DNA from: an uncultured bacterium
GTDB lineage: Bacteria > Cyanobacteriota > Vampirovibrionia > Gastranaerophilales > Gastranaerophilaceae
DNA length: 64,000 nucleotides
Direction: 5' to 3'
Assembly: GCA_900550295.1 (NCBI GenBank)
Contig: URRM01000002.1
Span: forward strand, 1-64,000
Below are positions 35,232 through 44,410 of the stretch, in pieces. The notes beneath the pieces are model-generated. The model was not told the origin of the DNA. It ran no database searches and saw only the letters and a program-made list of their open reading frames with translations. The stretch's first letter is position 1; each line of letters starts with the position of its first letter. A program made the position numbers and the translations under genes.

Positions 35232-36614
35232 TTATCTGATGAAGAAACTTGGTTTGTTTACGGTTATACCACATTTTGGATTGTTGATATCCACAGTATT
35301 TCCGGTGTAACAATCTGAATTAACAGTCGTACCGTCGCAGAAATGTGGTGAATGTGCTTGGTAAGTACTACCGTTTGTTTTATCTAAATATCTAGGATCT
35401 CCTGCAATGCCTGCCATACATTGAGCATAGCCAACTGGTCGCATTGCAAATTGAGGATTTGTTATTTTGTATTGTTTTCCGTCTGCTTTTTTAACCTTGT
35501 AGTTTACACCTGCAGTTATGTAGTTTAGCGGAAATCTTGAATCATAGGCAGGTTTTACAGAACCATCTCTATAAACATGGAATAAGAAAACATCTTGATT
35601 TAACATATCTGGACCTTTTTGAGTGTCATTGCTGTTTGCCATTTTTCCGTTTATGTCGATGTATACATTAAAGTAATCTTTGTTTTGTGAGTAATAAGAT
35701 TGAATATAGGTTGCCCATTTTTTTAAGTTTGCATCAGCTAAAGGTGATGATAGTATATTATTTGCAAATCCAAGCTTTGTTTCATTAGGCAGGTGAATAG
35801 TTACGTTGGAGTTACTGTTTGAATTATAATAACTTATTCCTGCGTATGCTTCAGCAAAATTTGATGTACCGGGTCCTAAGTTTGCAGTGGAAGAGGCAAA
35901 CTTGCTTTCATTTGATGTATGGGTATCATTATATTCTCCTGCTTGTACAAATACACGTTGGCGTTTATATAGTTGCCCAAAATCATTATACAAATATTTA
36001 CTTATGTAATAAACATATCCATTGGGTAAAAATATTGATGGTGTTTGATTTCTAAAATCATTTATATATCCGCTGCTATCGTCAAGTAAATCCCCTGCTG
36101 AGGTTGAACTTGCGCAACTGTTATCCATATCTGCAATGTTAAATGCAGATGATAGTCTTTGGCAAAGTCCGCTTTGATAAAATTTAACTAATTTCTTTTG
36201 TCCGGCAGTTAAATTAGCGTAGTTTCTCGATAAATTAGCTGTAAAGATAGGATCTTGTATTGTGTTATCATAACTTCTTCTAAACGCTACTTTAGGCAAA
36301 GATAAAACAGTTTTTCTTGTTGGAAATGCCGATTGTTTTGTTGTATTTGAAACATAATCATTGCATACATTTGCATTTCTACTGGAACAAACATCTAAAT
36401 CTGTTGAAAAATCAATGTAGCTGGCATTTTTTATGTTAGCTACGGCTGTAGACAAATCTCTGTATGCTGCATATACTGCAATCTTCTTCATGTACTCGTT
36501 TTTAGGTTTTGTTAAGCCCATTGCGGCAGCCGAAACGATACCTATGATGAAAAATACCATCATAATTTCAATTAACGAGGTTGCAGCTATAAATTTATTC
36601 ATTTTTAAACGCAT
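35232..36614 (-). CDS. Prepilin-like protein with large secreted domain
   Basis: A 460-residue protein with a type IV prepilin-style N terminus: KFIAATSLIEIMMVFFIIGI. The likely cleavage is A|TSLIE, with Glu at +5 and a long hydrophobic helix, although the residue before the cut is Ala and not the usual Gly. The ~420-residue secreted part is Ser/Asn/Tyr-rich with several Cys, much larger than a normal pilin. This suggests a minor pilin or a pseudopilin with a binding domain. It overlaps the 3' end of the DUF3326 gene by 20 bases. A second ATG four codons in is an alternative start. Confidence 0.75.
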   Translation of the reverse strand: MRLKMNKFIAATSLIEIMMVFFIIGIVSAAAMGLTKPKNEYMKKIAVYAAYRDLSTAVANIKNASYIDFSTDLDVCSSRNANVCNDYVSNTTKQSAFPTRKTVLSLPKVAFRRSYDNTIQDPIFTANLSRNYANLTAGQKKLVKFYQSGLCQRLSSAFNIADMDNSCASSTSAGDLLDDSSGYINDFRNQTPSIFLPNGYVYYISKYLYNDFGQLYKRQRVFVQAGEYNDTHTSNESKFASSTANLGPGTSNFAEAYAGISYYNSNSNSNVTIHLPNETKLGFANNILSSPLADANLKKWATYIQSYYSQNKDYFNVYIDINGKMANSNDTQKGPDMLNQDVFLFHVYRDGSVKPAYDSRFPLNYITAGVNYKVKKADGKQYKITNPQFAMRPVGYAQCMAGIAGDPRYLDKTNGSTYQAHSPHFCDGTTVNSDCYTGNTVDINNPKCGITVNKPSFFIR

Positions 36615-37581
36615 TCTTTATTTGCTCCAAACAATTATCATAAGTGTCTATAATATTTATACCACATGTTGCGTGGATTGACTCGTTTGTAACATTAAGA
36701 AGAGTAACATTTTCCTCAATAGCAAAAACTTTGATGTTGCGTTTTATAGCTTCGAATACTGGAATTGCACCTAATGCATTAGCCGGCATAACCAAATAGT
36801 CAAGGTTTTCAATTGTAATGTTGCCATTGTTTGTTAGCTTTGGAGCATTATTTAAGCCAATTAAAATGCAAGGTAAAAATGTTGGTGTAATATATTCTGA
36901 CGAAGCTTTTTTATTAACAATTTTAGATGAAATTGAGTAATCTCTAAACGCAGGAGAGTGTGCGCAAGGCACTTTTAGCTCTCTTGAAATGTAGTGAGAT
37001 ATTATAGCTTCAACGCCTCCAATCGGATCTACGCCAATTCCGTTTTCGTAATCTTCACTTGTTTCATCGTCAAATAGACAAACAATTGCAAGCGCTTCGC
37101 ATCCTCTTTTTAACAAGTTTTCGCCGGCCTTTTTTAGTGTTTCAATGTTTTTTACGGAACCCATTGAAATTCCTTGTTTATTTACAAAGAATTCGACGCC
37201 AACTTCTTCCTCTGTAATTTCAATTTCAGTGCAATCTATTCCATAAACTGCGTTTACAGCATTAATTGTATTGATATGAACATTCAAAACGTCTTCCGGT
37301 AATGCTTTGTCGATAATAATTCCAATTTTATTATTAGAACTTTCTTTTAACCCGATTTTACCCTTGAAAAATTCATCAAGAGAATAACCTTCAATATAAA
37401 GCATGTTGCTATCAATTCCGGAAAATCCTCCGGCATTTACAACATTAGGATTTACAATAAGTTTTGATATCTTATTAAATTTTTTTGCATAAGGACTGGC
37501 ATCACCTGCAAATCCGCCAATTGATGCCCCAATACCTGTCGGTACAATGAATGCTCCTAATAATTCACCATTTTCTAACAT
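36595..37581 (-). CDS. DUF3326 family protein
   Basis: A 328-residue protein. FIVPTGIGASIGGFAGDASP at the N terminus, IVNPNVVNAGGFSG, and MPANALGAIPVFEAI near the C terminus match DUF3326, a family I know mainly from Cyanobacteria and plant plastids. The biochemical function is not established. It is one of the marks of cyanobacterial relatedness in this window. Confidence 0.8.
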   Translation of the reverse strand: MLENGELLGAFIVPTGIGASIGGFAGDASPYAKKFNKISKLIVNPNVVNAGGFSGIDSNMLYIEGYSLDEFFKGKIGLKESSNNKIGIIIDKALPEDVLNVHINTINAVNAVYGIDCTEIEITEEEVGVEFFVNKQGISMGSVKNIETLKKAGENLLKRGCEALAIVCLFDDETSEDYENGIGVDPIGGVEAIISHYISRELKVPCAHSPAFRDYSISSKIVNKKASSEYITPTFLPCILIGLNNAPKLTNNGNITIENLDYLVMPANALGAIPVFEAIKRNIKVFAIEENVTLLNVTNESIHATCGINIIDTYDNCLEQIKNAFKNE

Positions 37582-37614
37582 ACTTCAACTATATCTGAAA
37601 AATGCAATAAAAAA

Positions 37615-37632
37615 AAGAGGCTTTCGCCTCTT
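37615..37632 (-). terminator. Rho-independent terminator of the coiled-coil gene
   Basis: On the minus strand AAGAGGC-GAAA-GCCTCTT forms a 7-bp stem with a stable GAAA tetraloop, followed by six or more T. It lies 22 bases after the stop of the 122-residue gene. Confidence 0.85.
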
Positions 37633-37654
37633 CTCTTTGTATATGTTAAATCTA

Positions 37655-38023
37655 TTATTGAGCACCGTATGTATGAGCTTTTTGTACGTTTGTTTGTAAA
37701 GCTTGTTCCCAAGATGAGATGTAACCGTCTAACTGTTTAATCTCTGTTTCACAGTTGCTTTGTTGTTGTTCAAGTTCATCTTCCCATTCAGCAACATCTT
37801 TAAGATCAAGTTTGTATTGACTTTCAATTTCATCTACTGCTGTATCGTAATTTGGATCATCTTCACTAATTTTTGCAAGTTCTTGTTCTCTCCATTCAGT
37901 TAATGATGTAGAGTCTTTAGTTGCAGTTAAAAGTTTTTGAGCAATTTGAGTTGCTTCAAATTCTTTATCGCTTTTACGCATTTTATATGCAAGTAGCATT
38001 GTTTGTATTCCTGCGTATGCCAT
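37655..38023 (-). CDS. Small coiled-coil protein of unknown function
   Basis: A 122-residue, acidic, almost entirely helical protein (for example IESQYKLDLKDVAEWEDELE). It starts with a mildly hydrophobic helix (MAYAGIQTMLLAYKM) but has no cleavable signal. A GGTGG-type site lies upstream of the start and a good terminator follows, so it is a single-gene unit. Coiled-coil composition of this kind is seen in type III export substrates and chaperones, but this is only a resemblance. I do not recognise the family. Confidence 0.65.
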   Translation of the reverse strand: MAYAGIQTMLLAYKMRKSDKEFEATQIAQKLLTATKDSTSLTEWREQELAKISEDDPNYDTAVDEIESQYKLDLKDVAEWEDELEQQQSNCETEIKQLDGYISSWEQALQTNVQKAHTYGAQ

Positions 38024-38201
38024 AAGCCACCTTCTAACTTTCGTACCACTTTAACTTACACTATTATAAAAACATTTAGAACACCCTAATTTCAAATATT
38101 TCTTATTTTGTTACATTTCGTTACAATAAATTAATATTAGTAACCTGTATATATGAAACTATTTATTATTGTTATAAAATAGATATGAAAGAGGTAAGTA
38201 T

Positions 38202-40328
38202 ATGAAGAAAATATTATTAATATCAGTATTAATGCTGTTTTGCGCTAATTTTGCACTGGCAAATGATTTTCAAACTTTTTATAATAACGGACAAAATTTA
38301 TACAATACATCACAATATACCGGTGCAATTGTTGAGTTTAAAAAAGCTTTAAGAATTAATTTTAAAGATAATTCTGCAAGAATCGGACTTGTAAATTCAT
38401 ACCTTGCCAGAGGTACATATTACGCAAATTCTCAAAATGATTATGATAGAGCTGCAAACGACTTTCGTTCAGCATTGTTTTATTTAAAATATTACCCTGA
38501 TGATAAAGAGGTTAACGATTCAGCAAATGCAATCGCAACAACAACTGACAATCTTGATCAATGTATGAAATCAAGAGGACAATCAAAATTACCTCAAGAA
38601 AGATATAACCGTGGCATAGTACTTAGAAAAAACGGTGATTTAGCAGCAGGCGGTTATGAATTAATGCAAGTTATTTCAAGTTCAGATAAAGAATTGCAAA
38701 AGAAGGCTTATGCAAACGTAGCCGAAATTATGGCGGTTTTAGATAACACTCCAAAAGCAATAGTGTATTATCAAAAAGCAGTTGCTACTGATCCAAATAA
38801 CATATCTTTAAGACTAAATTATGCAAGATTGTTAGATAAATTACACAAAGATGATTTAGCTGTTCAAGAATATAATTATGTATTGTCAAAAGGTGCTAAT
38901 AATACAGAAGTTTTAACAGCTTTAGAAAAAATTTATTTGAAAAAATTAGCATCTGATTCTAAAAATGCTCAAATTTATGCAAATTTAGGTGCTATATATC
39001 AAAAACAAAAAAAATATGATGAAGCAATTAATTATTACAAGCAAGCTGAAAAACTTGAACCAACAAGCGTTACAACACGTTTGAATATTGGTACTTTATA
39101 TCAACAAAAGAAGGATTTTACAAGCGCATTGTCTGCTTACAACTCTGTATTAGCGTTATATCCTAACAATTTAGAGGCTAATTTATACAGAGCAAATGTT
39201 TTGGCTGAATCAGGCGAAAAAGAAGAAGCATTGAAAGCATACAGAAAGGTTTTAGATATAGAACCAACAAACATAGAAGCAAAAAGAGCAATGTTTGATA
39301 TATTAAAGGATACAATGACTCCTGAACAAATGATTAAAACCTTCTCTGCTGATGCTGCGGTTGATAGATCTACAATCGAAGCAATGTATGATTATGCTTT
39401 AGATTTACATAAAGATAAAAAGTTGGATAGCGCAATTACTTGCTACAATGAAATCTTAAAATATGACACAAACAATCCTGAAGTATATGCAAACTTAGCA
39501 TTAGCTTATTCTGAAAAGAAAGACTACACAAAGGCAAGCGCTTTAATTAACACTGCAAAAACAAAATTTCCGTCAAACAGTGCTGTAAAAACTGCTGCTA
39601 ATACAATTAATAAAGCAATTTCAGAAAACCTATATACAGAAGCAAATACATACTTTACTAACAGTGAATATCAAAAAGCTTTGGATGCATATTTAAAAAT
39701 TAATCCTCAACCAAAAGATGTTCTAATTGCAATTGCTGCTTGTTATAAAGGTTTAGATAATATCGACAAGTCTATTGAATACTACAAAAAAGCATTTGCA
39801 GTTGATAAAACAAATTCAGATGTAGCATATTACATTGGTGTTTTATACGCAGAAAAAGAAAATTGGACTTCTGCAAAAATATATTTGCAAACAGCTTTGA
39901 AACTAAATCCTAAAAATGAAAATGCAGATGATTTGTTAGCAACAGTTGTTGAACAAAATAATATTTTATTGATTAACAAAGTAATTGATAAATATAATGC
40001 AAAAGATTATAATAACGCATTAAAAATCATAAGCCAAATTTTAACAGAAGATAAAAAGAACGCATATGCATACTATTATCGTGGATTAATTTATGATGCA
40101 CAACAAAAACCTTTGCAAGCTATTAATGAATATAAACAAGCAATAGCTCATAATTCAGAATTAATATTAGCTGATTATCTTATTGCAACAGCTTACGATT
40201 CATTAGGTCAATATGCAAACGCTTATGCGTATTATAAAAAATTCGTTATGAATTCTAAAACAAACGACCAATATAAACAATATTCTCAAACAAGGCTAAA
40301 TGATTTAAAGAGTTATGCGACAAAATAG
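38202..40328 (+). CDS. Exported protein with many TPR repeats
   Basis: A 708-residue protein with a Sec signal peptide (MKKILLISVLMLFCANFALA) and at least twelve TPR units (for example YANLGAIYQKQKKYDEAINY and YANLALAYSEKKDYTKASAL). A periplasmic or surface scaffold is likely. GAGG lies upstream of the ATG. The last 14 bases overlap the start of the dus gene, so the two are co-translated even though their roles look unrelated. Confidence 0.85.
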   Translation: MKKILLISVLMLFCANFALANDFQTFYNNGQNLYNTSQYTGAIVEFKKALRINFKDNSARIGLVNSYLARGTYYANSQNDYDRAANDFRSALFYLKYYPDDKEVNDSANAIATTTDNLDQCMKSRGQSKLPQERYNRGIVLRKNGDLAAGGYELMQVISSSDKELQKKAYANVAEIMAVLDNTPKAIVYYQKAVATDPNNISLRLNYARLLDKLHKDDLAVQEYNYVLSKGANNTEVLTALEKIYLKKLASDSKNAQIYANLGAIYQKQKKYDEAINYYKQAEKLEPTSVTTRLNIGTLYQQKKDFTSALSAYNSVLALYPNNLEANLYRANVLAESGEKEEALKAYRKVLDIEPTNIEAKRAMFDILKDTMTPEQMIKTFSADAAVDRSTIEAMYDYALDLHKDKKLDSAITCYNEILKYDTNNPEVYANLALAYSEKKDYTKASALINTAKTKFPSNSAVKTAANTINKAISENLYTEANTYFTNSEYQKALDAYLKINPQPKDVLIAIAACYKGLDNIDKSIEYYKKAFAVDKTNSDVAYYIGVLYAEKENWTSAKIYLQTALKLNPKNENADDLLATVVEQNNILLINKVIDKYNAKDYNNALKIISQILTEDKKNAYAYYYRGLIYDAQQKPLQAINEYKQAIAHNSELILADYLIATAYDSLGQYANAYAYYKKFVMNSKTNDQYKQYSQTRLNDLKSYATK

Positions 40329-41313
40329 ACTAAGCAAAGACGATTTAAAAAAGTTTAAAGTATCCCTAGCTCCTATGGCGGGGATTACTGATATTGTTTT
40401 ACGTCAGTTAGTCAGAGAATATTCAAAAACTTGTTTGATTACGACTGAAATGATTAGCTCTGAGGGATTACGTAATGTTCATGATTGCGCAATAATTCAA
40501 AAATCAGATTTTGATTCTCCTATTGCGTATCAAATTTCAGGTCACAAGCCTGAATTGATGGCTCAAGCTGCAAAGTTTTTGGCTCCAAGAGCTGACATTA
40601 TTGATATTAATATGGGATGTCCCGTAAAAAAAGTTATTAATGCCGGTGACGGTTCAGCTTTAATGCGTACACCGGAGCTTGCGCAAGATATTGTAAGAGC
40701 AATGAAGGAAGTTATTAATTGCCCGCTAAGTGTTAAATTTCGCTTAGGTTTTACGGCTGACACTATGAATTATGTTGATTTTGGTGTAAAAATGCAAGAA
40801 GCTGGTGCTGATTTTATTACTATTCATGCAAGAACTCGTTCTCAAATGTATTCAGGTTCTGCGGATTGGGCAAAGATTAACGTTTTGAAATCTGCCGTTG
40901 ATGTTCCGGTTTTTGCAAATGGTGATGTTACATCTATTGAAGATGCAGAAAAATGTTTGGAACTTTCAGGCGCAGACGGTATTGCTGTTGGTAGAGGCGT
41001 TTTAGGTGATGTTACTCTTCCATATCGTATTGAAAAATTTTTAGATGAAGGAGTAAGAATACCGGCGCCAACTATTGATGAAAAAATTGAAACATTACTT
41101 CGCCACCTTGAAGGTGAAATTTCATTTAGAGGTGAAGATGTAGGCATAAAATGTATTAGAAAACTCTATGGATATTATATTTCAGGTGTTAGAAACGCTG
41201 CAAAATACAGAGCAGAGTTGGTTAGAATTGATTCTTACCCTGAGATGATTACCGCCTTAACAAAAATTAGGCAAGAGGTTCTTCAACAAGCTCAATCGGA
41301 AGCGTTACAATAA
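40315..41313 (+). CDS. dusB: tRNA-dihydrouridine synthase
   Basis: A 332-residue FMN enzyme that reduces uridines in tRNA D loops. SLAPMAGITDIVLRQLVREY, IDINMGCPVKKVINAGDGSA, ITIHARTRSQMYSG and GADGIAVGRG form the TIM-barrel core. It is closest in look to DusB. The start lies inside the preceding TPR gene, and the last 47 bases overlap the convergent kinase gene. Confidence 0.93.
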   Translation: MRQNRLSKDDLKKFKVSLAPMAGITDIVLRQLVREYSKTCLITTEMISSEGLRNVHDCAIIQKSDFDSPIAYQISGHKPELMAQAAKFLAPRADIIDINMGCPVKKVINAGDGSALMRTPELAQDIVRAMKEVINCPLSVKFRLGFTADTMNYVDFGVKMQEAGADFITIHARTRSQMYSGSADWAKINVLKSAVDVPVFANGDVTSIEDAEKCLELSGADGIAVGRGVLGDVTLPYRIEKFLDEGVRIPAPTIDEKIETLLRHLEGEISFRGEDVGIKCIRKLYGYYISGVRNAAKYRAELVRIDSYPEMITALTKIRQEVLQQAQSEALQ

Positions 41314-42532
41314 ATTCAGCGCCTTTACCTTTTTCGCTCACAACCTTAATAGAACCCTTGTGCATTTCTACAAGTTGTTTTGTGATTGTTAATCCTAGAC
41401 CTGTTGAGGTTTCTTTTTTATAAAATGCATCTTCAAGTTGAACGAATTTGCCAAAAATTCGTTTTTGGTCCTTCTTATCAATACCAATACCGCTATCTTT
41501 TATGCTGAATCTTACCTTTTTAGCCGTATTTGTAACTGATATAACAATAGAGCCTTTTTCAGGAGTGTATTTTATAGCGTTGCTTAACAAATTATATAAC
41601 ACTTGTTGAATTTTTTGATAATCGGCAAAAATGTCTATATCTTTGTCGATATGATAACTTACATTTATATTTTTGTTTTTAATGAGTGGCATCAAAATGT
41701 TGCAGGATTCAATGACAGGGCGTGAAACCTCAAAATAACGTTTGACTAATTTAATTGCATTTGCTTCAATTTTTGAAATATCAAGAATTTCATTAACCAT
41801 TCCAAGTAGTTGAATGCCTGCAATTTGTATGTCTTTTACGTATTCAGCCTGTTTGTCATTAAGTTCGCCATACACTTTGGATGTCAGAATATCTGAAAAT
41901 CCAATAATTGCATTCAAAGGTGTTCTTAATTCGTGTGAAACGCTTGCCAAAAACTCGTTTTTAACCTTATCTGCCGCAACAATTTTTTTGTTCTGACTTT
42001 TTATTGTACGGTAAGCATCATTTGTTTCTTGAACTGCATTTTTTAAAGCTTTCAGTTGAATTTTAAAAACGTTTGAAAGCTCCAAATCTTTTATTTTATA
42101 TGATAAAACGCTTGTAATGCTGTCAATGATTGTTATATCAGCCTGTTTGAATTCGTGAGGTCTACCAATTAGCAAAAATCCAAAAACGGTTTCTCTTATC
42201 GCAAGTTTTGAGATTAAATAATTTGCGCTTTTAAAATTTAATAATTTTATTAAAGCTGAATTTGAATTTAGAATATCGGCAGAATTTTCAAAAAGTTTTT
42301 TTGCTAAACCTTGAGTAATATCAACAGTTTCATTAGGTTTTATATTAATTTCGGAATTGAACGCAAGTTTTAACTGAATATCCTCAGAATTTAACAAAAA
42401 CACATAGCTGTCGTTGAAGTCGATAACTTTTTTAAGGACTTCAAAGAATGCTTCACCGTTATTCAATGAAAACTCAACCGAAAACAGTTTCGGTATTAAT
42501 TTTAATGTATCTTTATAAATCTTTTCCTGCAT
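41267..42532 (-). CDS. Orphan sensor histidine kinase with GAF-like input domain
   Basis: A 421-residue cytoplasmic kinase with no membrane segment. Residues 1-165 look like a GAF-type sensor, then a coiled coil, then HisKA (FLASVSHELRTPLNAIIGFSD) and HATPase_c (YNLLSNAIKYTPEKGSI, KDSGIGIDKKDQ, STGLGLTITKQLVEMH). No response regulator is adjacent. It ends an eight-gene operon, two bases after hpt, and its last 47 bases overlap dusB on the other strand. The signal is unknown. Confidence 0.9.
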   Translation of the reverse strand: MQEKIYKDTLKLIPKLFSVEFSLNNGEAFFEVLKKVIDFNDSYVFLLNSEDIQLKLAFNSEINIKPNETVDITQGLAKKLFENSADILNSNSALIKLLNFKSANYLISKLAIRETVFGFLLIGRPHEFKQADITIIDSITSVLSYKIKDLELSNVFKIQLKALKNAVQETNDAYRTIKSQNKKIVAADKVKNEFLASVSHELRTPLNAIIGFSDILTSKVYGELNDKQAEYVKDIQIAGIQLLGMVNEILDISKIEANAIKLVKRYFEVSRPVIESCNILMPLIKNKNINVSYHIDKDIDIFADYQKIQQVLYNLLSNAIKYTPEKGSIVISVTNTAKKVRFSIKDSGIGIDKKDQKRIFGKFVQLEDAFYKKETSTGLGLTITKQLVEMHKGSIKVVSEKGKGAEFIVTLPIELVEEPLA

Positions 42533-42534
42533 TT

Positions 42535-43074
42535 TTAGACTTCAACATACCCGATATATGGAAGGTTTCTGTAAAAACCGTCGTAATCCAAGCCATAGCC
42601 TACAACAAATTGATTGCCAATTTCAAAACAGTGGTAATCAGGTTGAATTTCAGTCTTTCTTGTTTCTTTTTTATCAAGCAAAGAACAGAATTTTAAAGTT
42701 TTTGTTTTGAAGTTCAAATGCATAAAATCAATTAAAAACTTAGCTGTAAGCCCTGTGTCGATAATATCTTCAACAATTAATACATTTTTGTCGTTTAAAT
42801 CCGGCAACGAAATATCAACAGCATTAACTTTACCTGTTGATGTAAAGCCTGAACCATAGCTTGAAAGCCTAATAAAGTTCATATTTAAAGGCATTTTTAA
42901 ATGTTTAACTAAATCAACCGTAAACATTACAGAACCTTTTAAAACGCTGATTACGTACAGTTCTTCGCCGTTATAAAATTTGTTTAATTCATCGCCTAAA
43001 ATTTTAATTCTATGTTGAAGTTCGTCTTCTGGAATTAAAACTTTTAAGTCGCTTTCTGTTATCATTTTAATCAT
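42535..43074 (-). CDS. hpt: Hypoxanthine phosphoribosyltransferase
   Basis: Salvages hypoxanthine and guanine to IMP and GMP. The 179-residue length is normal. VLIVEDIIDTGLTAKFL is the PRPP-binding loop and YVISVLKGSVMFTVDL the N-terminal flexible region. It follows tilS by 10 bases, the common tilS-hpt arrangement; the usual next gene ftsH is replaced here by a histidine kinase. Confidence 0.95.
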   Translation of the reverse strand: MIKMITESDLKVLIPEDELQHRIKILGDELNKFYNGEELYVISVLKGSVMFTVDLVKHLKMPLNMNFIRLSSYGSGFTSTGKVNAVDISLPDLNDKNVLIVEDIIDTGLTAKFLIDFMHLNFKTKTLKFCSLLDKKETRKTEIQPDYHCFEIGNQFVVGYGLDYDGFYRNLPYIGYVEV

Positions 43075-43084
43075 AATTTACCGC

Positions 43085-44410
43085 CTAATCTATTTTCTTT
43101 AATGTTAGCACATGTGTGCATTTGTTGACAACTTTTAAATCTTCATTTAGTCCATAACCGCAAACCCAAAGGATTTTACCATCTTTACAAAGTAAAATAA
43201 TTTTATCCTTTTCATGGTTTGGTATGTTTTTTGAGATTAAATATTTTTTAAATTTCATTTCTCCGCTTGAGCCTAATGGTCTGATTCTATCGCCTTCTCT
43301 GCGTGTTCTAAGCTCAAAGTCAATAGGTTCTTTTATTTCAACATAAGCTTTAAATTCAGAATCTTTTGGAAATTTTTCAGGTATTTCTGTGCATTTGCTT
43401 ATTACAAATTGGTATTCACCAAATTTGTAAGAGCCTTCTGTGTTGATTTTTACTCTGTTTTTATTTTTTTCTTGTGGTGTTAGTACTTCAATATACTTTT
43501 CACTCACAAAAAGCCAATGAGTAGCGTCTATTGAACATTTTTTACCGCTTTTTGCACAAATATTTTCCCTTATAAATTTCAATGTGTTTAGAATTCGTTC
43601 TTGAGTATACTCAAAATCATATTTTACATAAATTTCATATACAATTCTTTTTTGCATTTGAGGTGACAAATTTTTGAACTTTTGGGTTAAAATTTTATCA
43701 TTTTTATATAAATTCAATGAATTTATATACTCTTTTATAATTTGTTCTTCCTCGTATGCCAAAATTGACAATGAATTAAATGACTCTTCATAGTTTTGAT
43801 TAATTTGTTTGAATTTTGGTAAAACTTCGTTCCTGATAAAATTTCTTGCATAATTGTTGTTGCTATTTGAACTGTCAAAATTAGGGTTCAAATTGTTGTT
43901 TTTACAATAATATTCGATTTCAGAACGAGAAATATTAAGCATCGGGCGGTAAATTTTTCCAAGATTTGGTGAAATCCCTTGTAAACCTTTAATGCCGGTA
44001 CCTTTGATTAATCTATAAACAAGAGTTTCTGCTGTGTCACTTTTTGTATGAGCGGTAAAAAGTGCATTAATTCCAAATTTTGCGATTACTCTGTTGAAAA
44101 ATTCATATCGAAGTTCTCTGGCTCTTGTTTCAGTGTGTTTTTCATTTTCATCAAGAGTTTCAGTATAGAATTTTATGCCATTTGAGGCGCAAAATTGTGC
44201 ACAATTTTGCGCATCTTTTTCGCTTTCATCACCACGCCAATTGTGGTTAAGATGTAAAGCCATAAGCTTAAATTTATAGGTTTTAGAAAGCTTATTTAAA
44301 ATATCCAAAAGCGCCATTGAGTCATATCCGCCAGAAAATCCAACCGCAAATAATGAATCTTCTGTGATAAGATTGTAATCTTTTAGGAATTTTTCAATAC
44401 GACTAATCAC
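43085..44410 (-). CDS. tilS: tRNA(Ile)-lysidine synthetase
   Basis: Converts the wobble cytidine of tRNA-Ile(CAU) to lysidine so that it reads AUA. SGGYDS (26-31) is the PP-loop. HNWRGDESEKDAQNC and LFTAHTKSDTAETLVYRLIK are core motifs. The C-terminal TilS domain is present (ELRTRREGDRIRPLGSSG). At 441 residues it is full length. It overlaps the Clp_N gene by 8 bases. Confidence 0.95.
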   Translation of the reverse strand: MISRIEKFLKDYNLITEDSLFAVGFSGGYDSMALLDILNKLSKTYKFKLMALHLNHNWRGDESEKDAQNCAQFCASNGIKFYTETLDENEKHTETRARELRYEFFNRVIAKFGINALFTAHTKSDTAETLVYRLIKGTGIKGLQGISPNLGKIYRPMLNISRSEIEYYCKNNNLNPNFDSSNSNNNYARNFIRNEVLPKFKQINQNYEESFNSLSILAYEEEQIIKEYINSLNLYKNDKILTQKFKNLSPQMQKRIVYEIYVKYDFEYTQERILNTLKFIRENICAKSGKKCSIDATHWLFVSEKYIEVLTPQEKNKNRVKINTEGSYKFGEYQFVISKCTEIPEKFPKDSEFKAYVEIKEPIDFELRTRREGDRIRPLGSSGEMKFKKYLISKNIPNHEKDKIILLCKDGKILWVCGYGLNEDLKVVNKCTHVLTLKKID

